Of a stretch of 64,000 nt of DNA, positions 50,506 to 58,802 are shown one piece after another. The first letter of the stretch is position 1, and each line of letters opens with the position of its first letter. Position numbers and translations under genes: made by a program. Under the pieces are notes generated by a model. That model saw only the letters and a program-made list of their open reading frames with translations, had not been told where the DNA came from and did not search any database. Source of the DNA: Bradyrhizobium sp. Rc3b (GTDB taxonomy: Bacteria; Pseudomonadota; Alphaproteobacteria; Rhizobiales; Xanthobacteraceae); contig NZ_FOUS01000008.1 of assembly GCF_900114915.1 (NCBI RefSeq), positions 124,001 through 188,000 on the forward strand, read 5' to 3'.

Positions 50506-51488
50506 GCCCGCCGCTCGTCGAGGTGTCCGAAATCTCCCGCAGTTATTCGATGCGCTCCGGCATGTTCGGCCGCAGCACGGCGGTCCGTGCCGTCGATGGC
50601 GTGTCGCTGACCATTCCCAAAGGCGAGACGCTCGGCCTCGTCGGCGAGTCCGGCTCGGGCAAGTCCACCACCGGACGCATCGTGCTCGGCCTGGAGCCGC
50701 CCGATAGCGGCGAGGTGAGGTTCGACGGCAAGCCGATGGCTGCGCCGGGCACGGCCGCATGGCGTGCGCAACGCGCCCGCATGCAAATGATCTTCCAGGA
50801 CCCGCTCGGCGCACTGGACCGGCGCTTGCCGGTCGCCGCGCAAATCCGCGAGCCGCTCGACATTCACGGGCTCGGCACGCCCGACGCGCGCGAGGAGCGC
50901 GTCCGCGAATTGCTGCGCGCCGTCGAGCTCACCCCGGCGCATGGCGCGCGTTATCCGGGCGCACTGTCCGGCGGCCAGCGCCAGCGCATCGTGCTGGCGC
51001 GGGCGCTCGCCACGAAGCCCGATTTCCTGGTCTGCGACGAGCCGGTCAGCGCGCTCGACGTCTCGATCCAGGCGCAGGTGGTGAACCTGCTTTGCGATCT
51101 CCAGGCCCAGCTCTCGCTCACCTTGCTGTTCATCAGCCACGATCTGCGCGTCGTCAGGCAGATCAGCAATGTCGTCGCCGTGATGTATCTCGGCCGCATC
51201 GTCGAGATCGGCAGCGCCGACGATCTGTTCGCGCGGCCCGAGCATCCCTATACCCAGGCGCTGGTCTCGGCTTCGCCCGCGCCAGGCCGCCGCAGCGCCG
51301 GCCGCATCGTGCTCGCGGGCGATCCGCCAAACCCGGCCGCGCGACCGCAAGGCTGCGCCTTCCATCCGCGCTGCCCGCGCGCGATCGCACGCTGCGCGCG
51401 CGAGGTGCCGGCACTCGCGGCCGTCGGCGGCAACAGGCAGGTCGCCTGCCATCTCGTCACCGGCGCCGAGACTCGGGACGCCGCGTGA
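50502..51488 (+). CDS. Peptide-type ABC transporter ATPase (DppF-like)
   Basis: A 328-residue ATPase: Walker A GESGSGKSTTGRIVLGLEP, signature LSGGQRQRIVLARALATKPD, Walker B FLVCDEPVSALDVSIQ, and a C-terminal CAFHPRCPRAIARC cysteine motif. It forms a heterodimer with the DppD-like protein. It overlaps the upstream ATPase gene (ATGA at 50502-50505) and shares one base with the permease gene. Confidence 0.92.
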   Translation: MSPPLVEVSEISRSYSMRSGMFGRSTAVRAVDGVSLTIPKGETLGLVGESGSGKSTTGRIVLGLEPPDSGEVRFDGKPMAAPGTAAWRAQRARMQMIFQDPLGALDRRLPVAAQIREPLDIHGLGTPDAREERVRELLRAVELTPAHGARYPGALSGGQRQRIVLARALATKPDFLVCDEPVSALDVSIQAQVVNLLCDLQAQLSLTLLFISHDLRVVRQISNVVAVMYLGRIVEIGSADDLFARPEHPYTQALVSASPAPGRRSAGRIVLAGDPPNPAARPQGCAFHPRCPRAIARCAREVPALAAVGGNRQVACHLVTGAETRDAA

Positions 51489-52417
51489 TGGGACACTACT
51501 TCGCCATTCGCATTGGACGTGCGGCGCTGACGATCGTGCTCGTCGTCACCTTCGCCTTCGTGGTGCTGCGTCTCTCCGGCGATCCCGCGCTGATGATTTT
51601 GGGACCGGAAGCGCCGCCCGAGGTGCTCGCGGCGTTCCGCAAGGCCTGGGGCCTCGATGATCCCATCTGGTTTCAGTATCTCGATTACTTCGGTGCCATC
51701 GCCAAGGGCGAGCTCGGCCGCTCCATGCGTGACGGCCGACCCGCGATCGAGCTGGTGCTGGAGCGGATTCCGGCGACGCTGGCGCTGACCTTGCCGGCCT
51801 TCGCCTTCAAGGTCGCGCTCGGCATTCCCGCCGGCATCTATGCCGCGCTGCATCGGGGCTCCGCGATCGACCGCGCCGTGATGATGACGGCGGTGGCCGG
51901 CTTCACCGTGCCGAGCTTCGTGCTGGCGCTGCTGCTGGTACTGGTTTTCGCCGTGCAGCTCGGCTGGCTGCCCTCGGGCGGGCAGGACAGTTGGCGCCAC
52001 GCGATCCTGCCTATCGCGACGCTCAGCCTCGGCGGTGCCGCGGTGCTGGCACGCTTCACCCGCAGCGCGATGCTGGAGGTGCTGGGTCAGCCCTATATCC
52101 GCACCGCGTCGGCCAAGGGCGTGCCGTGGCGCAGGGTGGTGACGTCGCATGCGCTGCCGAACGCGGCGATTCCGACCGTCACCATTCTGGGCTTCATGGT
52201 GGGCACGCTGATCGCGGGCGCGGTGGTGGTCGAGAGTGTATTTGCCTGGCCGGGAGTAGGGCGGCTTCTCGTTGTTGCGGTTGCCAATCGCGACCTCGCC
52301 GTCGTGCAATGCATCCTGCTTCTTGTGGCGATGACCATGGTCACATCCAACCTCATTGTCGACTTCCTCTACGGCTTCCTTGATCCGCGGTTGCGCGCCA
52401 AAGGAGCCCACGCATGA
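51488..52417 (+). CDS. Peptide-type ABC transporter permease (DppB-like)
   Basis: A 309-residue membrane permease. The first helix and lead-in (FAIRIGRAALTIVLVVTFAF) and the segment GDPALMILGPEAPPEVLAAF are DppB-like; the EAA loop reads YIRTASAKGVPWRRVVTSHA. Six membrane helices are expected. It overlaps the DppC-like gene by four bases. Confidence 0.92.
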   Translation: MGHYFAIRIGRAALTIVLVVTFAFVVLRLSGDPALMILGPEAPPEVLAAFRKAWGLDDPIWFQYLDYFGAIAKGELGRSMRDGRPAIELVLERIPATLALTLPAFAFKVALGIPAGIYAALHRGSAIDRAVMMTAVAGFTVPSFVLALLLVLVFAVQLGWLPSGGQDSWRHAILPIATLSLGGAAVLARFTRSAMLEVLGQPYIRTASAKGVPWRRVVTSHALPNAAIPTVTILGFMVGTLIAGAVVVESVFAWPGVGRLLVVAVANRDLAVVQCILLLVAMTMVTSNLIVDFLYGFLDPRLRAKGAHA

Positions 52418-53274
52418 CCGACGCGACGCTGAAGGACACCACCGTCCGCCGTCGCATCCGCCTGCCGGCGATCCCAATCTCGGTCGCGCTCGCGGTCGCC
52501 TGGATTGTCGCGATGCTGGTCATTGCAGCCTTCGCCGAGAAGATCGCGCCCTACGGCTACACTCAGCTCGATTTGCGTAACCGCTTGGCCGCGCCCGGCA
52601 ATGCCGCGCACTGGCTCGGCACCGACGAGCTCGGCCGGGACGTGCTGTCGCGGCTGCTCGTCTCCATCCGGATCTCGCTGCTGATTGCCTTCGGCGCCAC
52701 CGCCATCTCGGCGGTGGTCGGCACCACGCTCGGCTTCCTCGCCGCGCATTTCCGCGGAGCCGTAGAGCAGCTCGTGTTGATGCTGACCGACTTCCAGGCC
52801 AGCATGCCCTTCCTGATCATGGCGCTCGCGGTGCTCGCCTTCTTCGGCAATTCGCTGCCGCTGCTGATCGGCCTGATGGGACTATTCGGCTGGGAGCGCT
52901 ATGCCCGCATCGCGCGGGGCCTTGCCATCTCGGCCAATGCGCAAGGCTACGCCGCCGCGGTCCGCCAGTTAGGCGCGACGCCGCCCCGGATTTACCTTCG
53001 GCACATCCTGCCCAACATCGCCTCGACCCTGATCGTCTCGACCACGCTGGTCTTCCCCGAGGTGATCCTGATGGAGTCGGGCCTATCCTTCCTTGGCCTT
53101 GGCGTGCAGCCGCCGATGACCAGCCTCGGCAACATGGTCGGTTACGGCCGCGAATATCTGACCCGGGCGCCCTGGATCATGCTGGCGCCGGCGACCACGA
53201 TCGTGGTCACCACCCTGGCGGTTTCGGTGATCGGGGACTGGCTGCGCGACCGGCTCGATCCGACCCTGCAATAG
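52414..53274 (+). CDS. Peptide-type ABC transporter permease (DppC-like)
   Basis: A 286-residue permease with the DppC hallmark HWLGTDELGRDVLSRLLVSI near residue 68 and EAA loop GYAAAVRQLGATPPRIYLRH, then HILPNIASTLIVSTTLVFPE. It is the last transporter gene of the operon. A short hairpin repeat follows the stop. Confidence 0.92.
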   Translation: MTDATLKDTTVRRRIRLPAIPISVALAVAWIVAMLVIAAFAEKIAPYGYTQLDLRNRLAAPGNAAHWLGTDELGRDVLSRLLVSIRISLLIAFGATAISAVVGTTLGFLAAHFRGAVEQLVLMLTDFQASMPFLIMALAVLAFFGNSLPLLIGLMGLFGWERYARIARGLAISANAQGYAAAVRQLGATPPRIYLRHILPNIASTLIVSTTLVFPEVILMESGLSFLGLGVQPPMTSLGNMVGYGREYLTRAPWIMLAPATTIVVTTLAVSVIGDWLRDRLDPTLQ

Positions 53275-53284
53275 GGGCCGTCCC

Positions 53285-53323
53285 GTAGCCCCCGGATTGC
53301 GCTGCGCGCTCCGTCCGGGCTAC
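53285..53323. repeat. Hairpin repeat GTAGCCC...GGGCTAC after the ABC operon
   Basis: GTAGCCCCCGGATTGCGC ... GCGCTCCGTCCGGGCTAC is an imperfect inverted repeat of a type I recognise as common between genes of bradyrhizobia. Its place 11 bases after the dppC-like stop suggests it also ends the operon transcript. Confidence 0.6.
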
Positions 53324-53474
53324 CCGCCAACAGAGCCCGCGCCGGAAGCAGGGGAGCCCTGTCCGCCCCAAGTTCCCGTTGCGCGCGTTCCCCGCGTGCG
53401 CTATCCGGCCACAAAGGCCTGAGGCGGCACCACATTTTCCCGCCCGGCCGGTCAAACCGAGGACGGAAACCGCC

Positions 53475-55325
53475 ATGCCAGCCTATCGCTCCCGCACCAC
53501 CACCCACGGCCGTAACATGGCGGGTGCCCGCGGCCTCTGGCGCGCGACCGGCATGAAGGACGCCGATTTCGGCAAGCCGATCATCGCGGTCGTCAATTCC
53601 TTCACCCAATTCGTGCCCGGCCACGTCCATCTCAAGGATCTCGGCCAGCTCGTCGCGCGCGAGATCGAGCAGGCCGGTGGCGTGGCCAAGGAGTTCAACA
53701 CCATCGCGGTCGACGACGGCATCGCTATGGGCCATGACGGCATGCTTTACAGCCTGCCGTCGCGCGAGCTGATCGCCGATAGCGTCGAGTACATGGCCAA
53801 CGCGCACTGCGCCGACGGCCTGGTCTGCATCTCCAATTGCGACAAGATCACCCCCGGCATGCTGATGGCCGCGCTGCGGCTCAACATCCCCGTCGTGTTC
53901 GTCTCGGGCGGGCCGATGGAGGCCGGCAAGGTCAAGCTGCAGGGCAAGACCAAGGCCGTCGACCTCATCGACGCCATGGTGGCCGCGGCCGATAGCAAGG
54001 TCAGCGACGACGACGTCAAGGTGATCGAGCGCTCGGCGTGCCCGACCTGCGGCTCCTGCTCGGGCATGTTCACCGCCAACTCCATGAACTGCCTGACCGA
54101 GGCGCTGGGCCTGGCGCTGCCCGGCAACGGCACGGTGGTGGCAACCCATGCCGACCGCAAGCGCCTGTTCGTCGAGGCCGGCCACACCATCGTCGATCTC
54201 GTGCGCCGCTATTACGAGCAGGACGACGCATCCGTGCTGCCGCGCAACGTCGCCAACTTCAAGGCGTTCGAGAACGCGATGACGCTCGACATCGCCATGG
54301 GTGGCTCGACCAACACCGTGCTGCATCTGCTCGCCGCCGCCCATGAAGGGCAGGTGGAGTTCACCATGAAGGACATCGACCGGCTTTCCCGCCGCGTGCC
54401 CGTGCTGTGCAAGGTCGCCCCGTCGGTCGCCGACGTGCATGTCGAGGACGTGCATCGTGCCGGCGGCATCATGGGCATTCTGGGCGAGCTCGACCGCGCC
54501 GGCCTGATCGACACCTCGGTCTCGACCGTGCATGCGCCGACCATGAACGACGCGCTGGAGCGCTGGGACATCAAGCGCTCCAAGAGCGAGGCGGTCCGCA
54601 CCTTCTTCCGCGCTTCGCCCGGCGGCATTCCGACCCAAATCGCCTTCAGCCAGGAGCGCCGCTACGACGAGCTCGACGCCGATCGCGAGAAGGGCGTGGT
54701 GCGTGATCTCGAGCACGCCTTCAGCAAGGATGGCGGCCTCGCCGTGCTCTACGGCAACCTCGCGCAGGACGGCTGCATCGTGAAGACCGCCGGCGTCGAT
54801 GCCTCGATCCTGAAATTCTCAGGCCCCGCGCGCGTGTTCGAAAGCCAGGATGCGGCCGTTGAAGGCATCCTTGGCGGCAAGGTCGTCGCCGGCGAGATCG
54901 TGGTCATCATCTACGAAGGCCCGCGCGGGGGCCCCGGCATGCAGGAGATGCTCTATCCCACGAGCTACCTGAAATCGATGGGCCTCGGCAAAGCCTGCGC
55001 GCTCGTCACCGACGGCCGCTTCTCCGGCGGCTCTTCGGGCCTGTCGATCGGCCATCTGTCGCCGGAAGCCGCCGAAGGCGGCAACATCGGCCTGGTGCGC
55101 ACCGGCGATCGCATCGCCATCGACATCCCGAACCGCAGCATCAGCCTCGAGGTCTCCGACGAGGAGCTCGCCAAGCGCCGCGCCGCGGAAGAGGCGAAGG
55201 GCGATGCCGCCTGGCAGCCGGCTGCGCGCAAGCGCAATGTCTCGACCGCGCTGCAGGCTTACGCCGCGCTCACCACCAGCGCCGCGCGCGGTGCCGTGCG
55301 CGAGGTCAAGCGTCGTCCGAAATAA
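53475..55325 (+). CDS. ilvD: Dihydroxy-acid dehydratase
   Basis: A 616-residue enzyme of the IlvD/Edd family. Fe-S ligands appear in SNCDKITPGMLMAALRL and CPTCGSCSGMFTANSMNCL; the start RSRTTTHGRNMAGARGLWRA is typical of the E. coli-like ilvD. Near the C-terminus DGRFSGGSSGLSIGHLSPEA is characteristic. It dehydrates dihydroxy acids in valine/isoleucine synthesis, although some paralogues act on sugar acids. The ATG at 53475 is in the usual place. A strong hairpin follows the stop. Confidence 0.93.
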   Translation: MPAYRSRTTTHGRNMAGARGLWRATGMKDADFGKPIIAVVNSFTQFVPGHVHLKDLGQLVAREIEQAGGVAKEFNTIAVDDGIAMGHDGMLYSLPSRELIADSVEYMANAHCADGLVCISNCDKITPGMLMAALRLNIPVVFVSGGPMEAGKVKLQGKTKAVDLIDAMVAAADSKVSDDDVKVIERSACPTCGSCSGMFTANSMNCLTEALGLALPGNGTVVATHADRKRLFVEAGHTIVDLVRRYYEQDDASVLPRNVANFKAFENAMTLDIAMGGSTNTVLHLLAAAHEGQVEFTMKDIDRLSRRVPVLCKVAPSVADVHVEDVHRAGGIMGILGELDRAGLIDTSVSTVHAPTMNDALERWDIKRSKSEAVRTFFRASPGGIPTQIAFSQERRYDELDADREKGVVRDLEHAFSKDGGLAVLYGNLAQDGCIVKTAGVDASILKFSGPARVFESQDAAVEGILGGKVVAGEIVVIIYEGPRGGPGMQEMLYPTSYLKSMGLGKACALVTDGRFSGGSSGLSIGHLSPEAAEGGNIGLVRTGDRIAIDIPNRSISLEVSDEELAKRRAAEEAKGDAAWQPAARKRNVSTALQAYAALTTSAARGAVREVKRRPK

Positions 55326-55364
55326 CGCCTCGACCCGCCACAGACGGGAGTCGATTCCTCCGAA

Positions 55365-55389
55365 GCGCTCGCGGTCCCCCCGCGAGCGC
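55365..55389 (+). terminator. Hairpin terminator after ilvD
   Basis: GCGCTCGCGG-TCCCCC-CGCGAGCGC forms a nine-base-pair GC-only stem 40 bases after the ilvD stop. No T-run follows. Confidence 0.6.
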
Positions 55390-55714
55390 GCAGATGGGTT
55401 TTGCAGGACACACAAATGAAGCCGGGACGGGGGGTCGCAAAGGAACGGCCCCCGCCTCCTGGGGTGTGGGCTATTGGGGGTGGAGGCGAGAGCCGCTTTG
55501 CGAAGTGGGCACCCGACGTGCGGGCTCGCCCGCCAGGCCCTGTGAATTTAGTGTATTTGTGCGCGTTTTGCTATTTAATTTTTATTAATTTTGTTTGTTT
55601 TTTTATTTAATCGTGCAATCCTAAGAAAAATAACCCGAAATCCATTTTTCCGAATCCGGCCGGGCGGTCGCCGTATCCTCCGCGACGGTGCGGATGCCAG
55701 TAGCGGAGTAAGCC
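55390..55714. other. Intergenic region with a markedly AT-rich patch
   Basis: 325 bases without a convincing gene. The first half is GC-rich; from about 55545 to 55660 it becomes strongly AT-rich, including GCTATTTAATTTTTATTAAT and a run of T, unlike anything else in the window. The patch lies 55 bases upstream of the gene at 55715 and could be its promoter, an upstream AT-rich element, or foreign DNA. Two short overlapping ORFs here look fortuitous. Confidence 0.65.
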
Positions 55715-56032
55715 ATGAGTCAATCTCCATCGCTCGTGCCGCCCATGACGACAGACCGGGACGTCTACCTCGTGCTCGATGATTTTGGCCGGCGGCTCGG
55801 CCGCGCCTGGTGCGAAACTGCCGAGGAGGATGCCAATCGGGCGACCCTGCTCAGACATCTTGTCGAGGGGCAATATCTCCATCCGGCACGTGTCGTGGCC
55901 TTCAACACCGCGGAAGGATGGTCACGAGATGCCACCGCAGAAATAGCGGACGAGCTGCGCCGCCGCTTTGTCGAATTCGAAGAAACTGATCCCTCGCTGC
56001 TGGAGTTTCTGGAAAGAGCGGCGAGGCACTGA
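55715..56032 (+). CDS. Small hypothetical protein (105 aa)
   Basis: A 105-residue protein with no recognised catalytic domain. It reads as a compact alpha/beta protein: DRDVYLVLDDFGRRLGRAW, then ATLLRHLVEGQYLHPARVVA and a helical C-terminal part (IADELRRRFVEFEETDPSLL). Proteins of this look are common in bradyrhizobia and are unstudied. It follows an AT-rich region. No signal peptide. Confidence 0.7.
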   Translation: MSQSPSLVPPMTTDRDVYLVLDDFGRRLGRAWCETAEEDANRATLLRHLVEGQYLHPARVVAFNTAEGWSRDATAEIADELRRRFVEFEETDPSLLEFLERAARH

Positions 56033-56222
56033 TAGCTCGACCTTGACGGAGGCGGATGAGCGCTTTCGCGTTAATGCGCGTGGTCAATGAGTTCTTACCG
56101 GTCGGCTGCGATCGGCCGTTCGCATTAAGGATGCCCCGACGAAGTTCGGCAGAGCAGGGTTTTGCGGCGTATACTCCCGCGACCTTCGCAAATCCATTTT
56201 GGGCAATTGGGGCACCACCGCA

Positions 56223-56597
56223 ATGTCGCGTACTCTCGCTGTTGTTTTCTCGACCGCCGTCGCCGCGATTTCCATGACGGGCGCAGCCTCCGCCGGCTGT
56301 TACAATTGCTACGCACCGCCGCCGTGCCAGACCTGCTATCAGCAGCAATACGTCGCGCCGCAATACCGCACCGTCGACGAGACCGTGATGGTCTCCCCGG
56401 GCTCCGTCGTCGCGCATCGCACGCCCGCGCAGTACCGCACCGTGATGGTCCCGCAGACCGTGATGGTTGCGCCGCCGAGCGTCCAGTACGAGCGCATCCC
56501 CCCGCAATACGCCACGCGCCAACGCGTCCAGATGGTCTCGCCAGGGTATTCCTATTACGCCCCGGTGCAGATGGGATGCGCGTCCTGCGGGTACTGA
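56223..56597 (+). CDS. Small secreted Tyr/Gln/Pro-rich protein with internal repeats
   Basis: A 124-residue exported protein: signal peptide (TLAVVFSTAVAAISMTGAAS), then a cysteine cluster (GCYNCYAPPPCQTCYQQQ) and a repeated unit QYRTVDETVMVSPG / QYRTVMVPQTVMVAPP followed by a third variant, ending GCASCGY. The CxxC pairs and repeats suggest a surface or cell-wall associated protein, perhaps disulfide-linked. The ATG at 56223 gives a proper signal peptide. A good rho-independent terminator follows. Confidence 0.75.
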   Translation: MSRTLAVVFSTAVAAISMTGAASAGCYNCYAPPPCQTCYQQQYVAPQYRTVDETVMVSPGSVVAHRTPAQYRTVMVPQTVMVAPPSVQYERIPPQYATRQRVQMVSPGYSYYAPVQMGCASCGY

Positions 56598-56624
56598 GCG
56601 AAAGGCAGTCACGAAGAACATTCG

Positions 56625-56658
56625 CGCGGCGCTCCTCACCGGGCGCCGCGTTTTCTTT
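56625..56658 (+). terminator. Rho-independent terminator
   Basis: CGCGGCGC-TCCTCACCGG-GCGCCGCG followed by TTTTCTTTT, 28 bases after the stop of the small secreted protein. It is the most canonical terminator in the window. Confidence 0.88.
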
Positions 56659-56773
56659 TGCGCGGTGTAAAGGGAGCGGATCTTTGAACCGGTAAGCCCT
56701 TGTTGCCGAGCTACATGTACCAGAGGGCGGCAGTGCTTTGCGCGGAGCTTGAGGCGTCGTCCGAGAGATTCTA

Positions 56774-57295
56774 TCAGGTCAGCGTCAATACCATATGGAC
56801 TGTGTGAGGTTCGCGGCGTTCTGCGCGTTCGAACCCAAATCTGCCGAGCACCCTGAGCATCGCAGCGTTGTCCGGCAGCACCTCCGCGGTCAGTTCCTTA
56901 AGCCTGGCTTCGCGGGCAAGGCTGATTAGGTGGCGCAGCAGCAGTCCGCCGATGCCGCGTCCTTGCCAGGCGTCGATCACCATGAAGGCCGTCTCGGCGC
57001 AGCCGGGCCCGGCTGCGACATATCGCGCGCCGCCCACGATGGTGCTCCGACCTGCATTCGCCACGCACGCGACCAGCGCAACGTGGTCCTTGAAGTCAAC
57101 ATCGACGAAAAAGGCGCGCTCCTTCTCGGAGAAATGACGTTTTAGCATGAAGAAGCGGCGCTGGAGGGACTGTGTGCCCACCTCGCCAACCGCGGCCAGC
57201 ATGGCGGCCTCGTCATCTGGCCGGAGAGCACGGATCTCCACGGCCGTTCTGTCGCGGAGCTGTTCGTTTCGCGCGTAATTTGCTGCATTCGACAT
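56774..57295 (-). CDS. GNAT family N-acetyltransferase
   Basis: A 173-residue GNAT domain: VEIRALRPDDEAAMLAAVGE at the start, ETAFMVIDAWQGRGIGGLLL as the acetyl-CoA binding motif A (Q/R-x-x-G-x-G/A), and ELTAEVLPDNAAMLRVLGRF with FGFERAERREP at the end. The sequence resembles the acetyltransferase module of bacterial protein acetyltransferases (Pat-like), but the substrate is unknown. I start at the ATG at 57295; a further in-frame start lies at 57310. Confidence 0.85.
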   Translation of the reverse strand: MSNAANYARNEQLRDRTAVEIRALRPDDEAAMLAAVGEVGTQSLQRRFFMLKRHFSEKERAFFVDVDFKDHVALVACVANAGRSTIVGGARYVAAGPGCAETAFMVIDAWQGRGIGGLLLRHLISLAREARLKELTAEVLPDNAAMLRVLGRFGFERAERREPHTVHMVLTLT

Positions 57296-57372
57296 GCGTT
57301 CGCGTCGCAATTGTTGAGCCGCTACGTGACCACGGCACCCGTCTCATCAGGCCGCCTTCAGCCCTTTGCCGG

Positions 57373-57386
57373 TTGATTTGGATCAA
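57373..57386. promoter_or_regulatory. FixK/FNR-type box TTGATTTGGATCAA
   Basis: A perfect TTGAT-N4-ATCAA palindrome upstream of the AI-2E family gene. With the box centred at about 41.5 bases upstream of transcription start, RNA would begin near 57421, and the downstream TTG start at 57456 would be included. FixK2 or FNR family activators would give expression at low oxygen. A second such box occurs at 62258. Confidence 0.75.
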
Positions 57387-57455
57387 GCCTGCAGTCCCGG
57401 TCCGGCCGCTAGGCTTTCCGCATGGAGCCAATCAGCCGGGCGCGGGCCTCAGACC

Positions 57456-58547
57456 TTGAAGACACTTCGCCAACTTTTTTCCACCAGCGACGTCGTTCAG
57501 CTCGTGATCCGGCTCGGCTTGCTTGCACTGCTGATCCTGTGGACGCTCCTGATCATCCGTCCCTTCGTGCCGATCCTGACCTGGAGCGCGGTACTTGCCG
57601 TGGCGTTCTATCCGGTCTTCAACTGGCTCGCGAAATGTTTGGGCGGCCGCCCGCGGACAGCGGCGGTGCTCCTCACCTTCACCATGCTCGGCATCGTTAT
57701 CGGTCCGGCGGCCTGGCTCGGCCTCAGTGCGGTTGAGGGCGTCAGGGAGCTCGCAGGGCAACTCGGCAGCGGCGATCTCGTGCTGCAGGCGGCGCCGGAG
57801 CGGATCAAGGACTGGCCGCTGGTTGGGCCGCAGCTCTACGATCTCTGGAATCAGGCCTACACCAACATCCGCGCGGCCGTGCGCGAGGTTGCGCCATATC
57901 TGAAGCCGATTGCCGGCATGATGCTGTCATTCGCAGGCAGCGCCGGCCTTGGCACCCTGCAGTTCCTGATGTCGGTGCTGGTCGCCGGATTTCTCTTTCC
58001 ATATGGTCCGCAGCTCGTCAGCGCAATCCGCGGTTTCCTGTTCCGCATCGTGCCGGAACAGAGCGAACATTTCCTCGAGCTGGCGGCTGGGACCATCCGG
58101 GCGGTGTCGCAGGGCGTCATCGGCGTCGCCATTATCCAGGCGCTGCTCGCCGGCATCGGATTCAAGCTGGCGCTCATCCCGAGCGCGGGGCTGCTCGCCG
58201 TCATTGTTCTGCTGCTGTCGATCGTGCAGCTCGGTGCGGGGATCGTCCTCATTCCGGTCGTCATCTGGATCTGGATGGACAAGGACGTCACCACGGCGCT
58301 GCTCCTGACCGTATTTCTCGTCATCGTCGGTCTCCTCGACAACATCCTGAAGCCGCTGGTCATGGGACGGGGCCTCTCCACGCCGGCGCTCGTCATCCTG
58401 ATCGGAGTGATCGGTGGCACGCTCGCGCATGGGATCATCGGTCTGTTCATCGGACCGATCATTCTCTCGGTCGCCTGGGAACTCGCAGCGGCCTGGATCC
58501 GCATCGACCGGGCCGTGCCGCCTGCGCAGCTTGTCGCTGACCGTTGA
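57456..58547 (+). CDS. AI-2E family transporter (PerM-like)
   Basis: A membrane protein of about 363 residues in the AI-2E/PerM family, with roughly eight helices: two at the N-terminus (RLGLLALLILWTLLIIRPF), a soluble middle section, and the family core ALLAGIGFKLALIPSAGLLA, LLDNILKPLVMGRGLSTPAL and HGIIGLFIGPIILSVAWEL. Family members transport varied solutes; the name does not prove autoinducer export. The start is uncertain: TTG at 57456 lies downstream of the FixK-like box and just before the conserved domain; the longest frame starts with TTG at 57366, which would put the box inside the gene. Confidence 0.82.
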   Translation: MKTLRQLFSTSDVVQLVIRLGLLALLILWTLLIIRPFVPILTWSAVLAVAFYPVFNWLAKCLGGRPRTAAVLLTFTMLGIVIGPAAWLGLSAVEGVRELAGQLGSGDLVLQAAPERIKDWPLVGPQLYDLWNQAYTNIRAAVREVAPYLKPIAGMMLSFAGSAGLGTLQFLMSVLVAGFLFPYGPQLVSAIRGFLFRIVPEQSEHFLELAAGTIRAVSQGVIGVAIIQALLAGIGFKLALIPSAGLLAVIVLLLSIVQLGAGIVLIPVVIWIWMDKDVTTALLLTVFLVIVGLLDNILKPLVMGRGLSTPALVILIGVIGGTLAHGIIGLFIGPIILSVAWELAAAWIRIDRAVPPAQLVADR

Positions 58548-58607
58548 CTTAAACGTCTCAGCGATGGCGGCGCTGCTTGAATGCCTTGCACGACGACGAG
58601 GTCGAAC

Positions 58608-58800
58608 ATGGCTATTGAAAATCTGAAGCTCCCCGATGAAGCCGTGTTCGAGCGCATCGAGTCGTAGTGGGGACGGCTCGATTTCTTGGTTCATTCCATC
58701 GCCTTTGCGCCCAAGGAGGCTCTGCACGGGCGCGTCGTTGATGTCGACCGCGACGGCCTTCTGAAGACGATGGACGTGTCTTGCTGGTCATACATGTCGT
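58608..58800 (+). pseudogene. fabI: Remnant of an enoyl-ACP reductase gene (fabI)
   Basis: In one frame this stretch reads AVFERIES, then an amber stop, then WGRLDFLVHSIAFAPKEALH followed by GRVVDVDRDGLLKTMDVSCW and SYM. That is the central part of FabI (FERIE-x-WGRLDFLVHSIAFAPKEDL-HGRVVD). An in-frame TAG sits at 58665-58667, and neither the cofactor-binding start nor the catalytic Tyr/Lys region is present. It is therefore a decayed fragment. A short ATG-started piece before the stop (58608) is the left border; both borders are approximate. Confidence 0.78.
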
Positions 58801-58802
58801 TC

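Noticed and set aside
55394..55610. Two overlapping short ORFs between ilvD and the AT-rich patch
   Set aside because: Composition is repetitive Gly/Arg/Pro and both run into the AT-rich patch; no ribosome site or family likeness.
57366..57455. Longer N-terminus for the AI-2E family protein (TTG at 57366)
   Set aside because: It would put the FixK-like box inside the coding region and adds residues without membrane or family character; the later TTG at 57456 fits better but is not proven.
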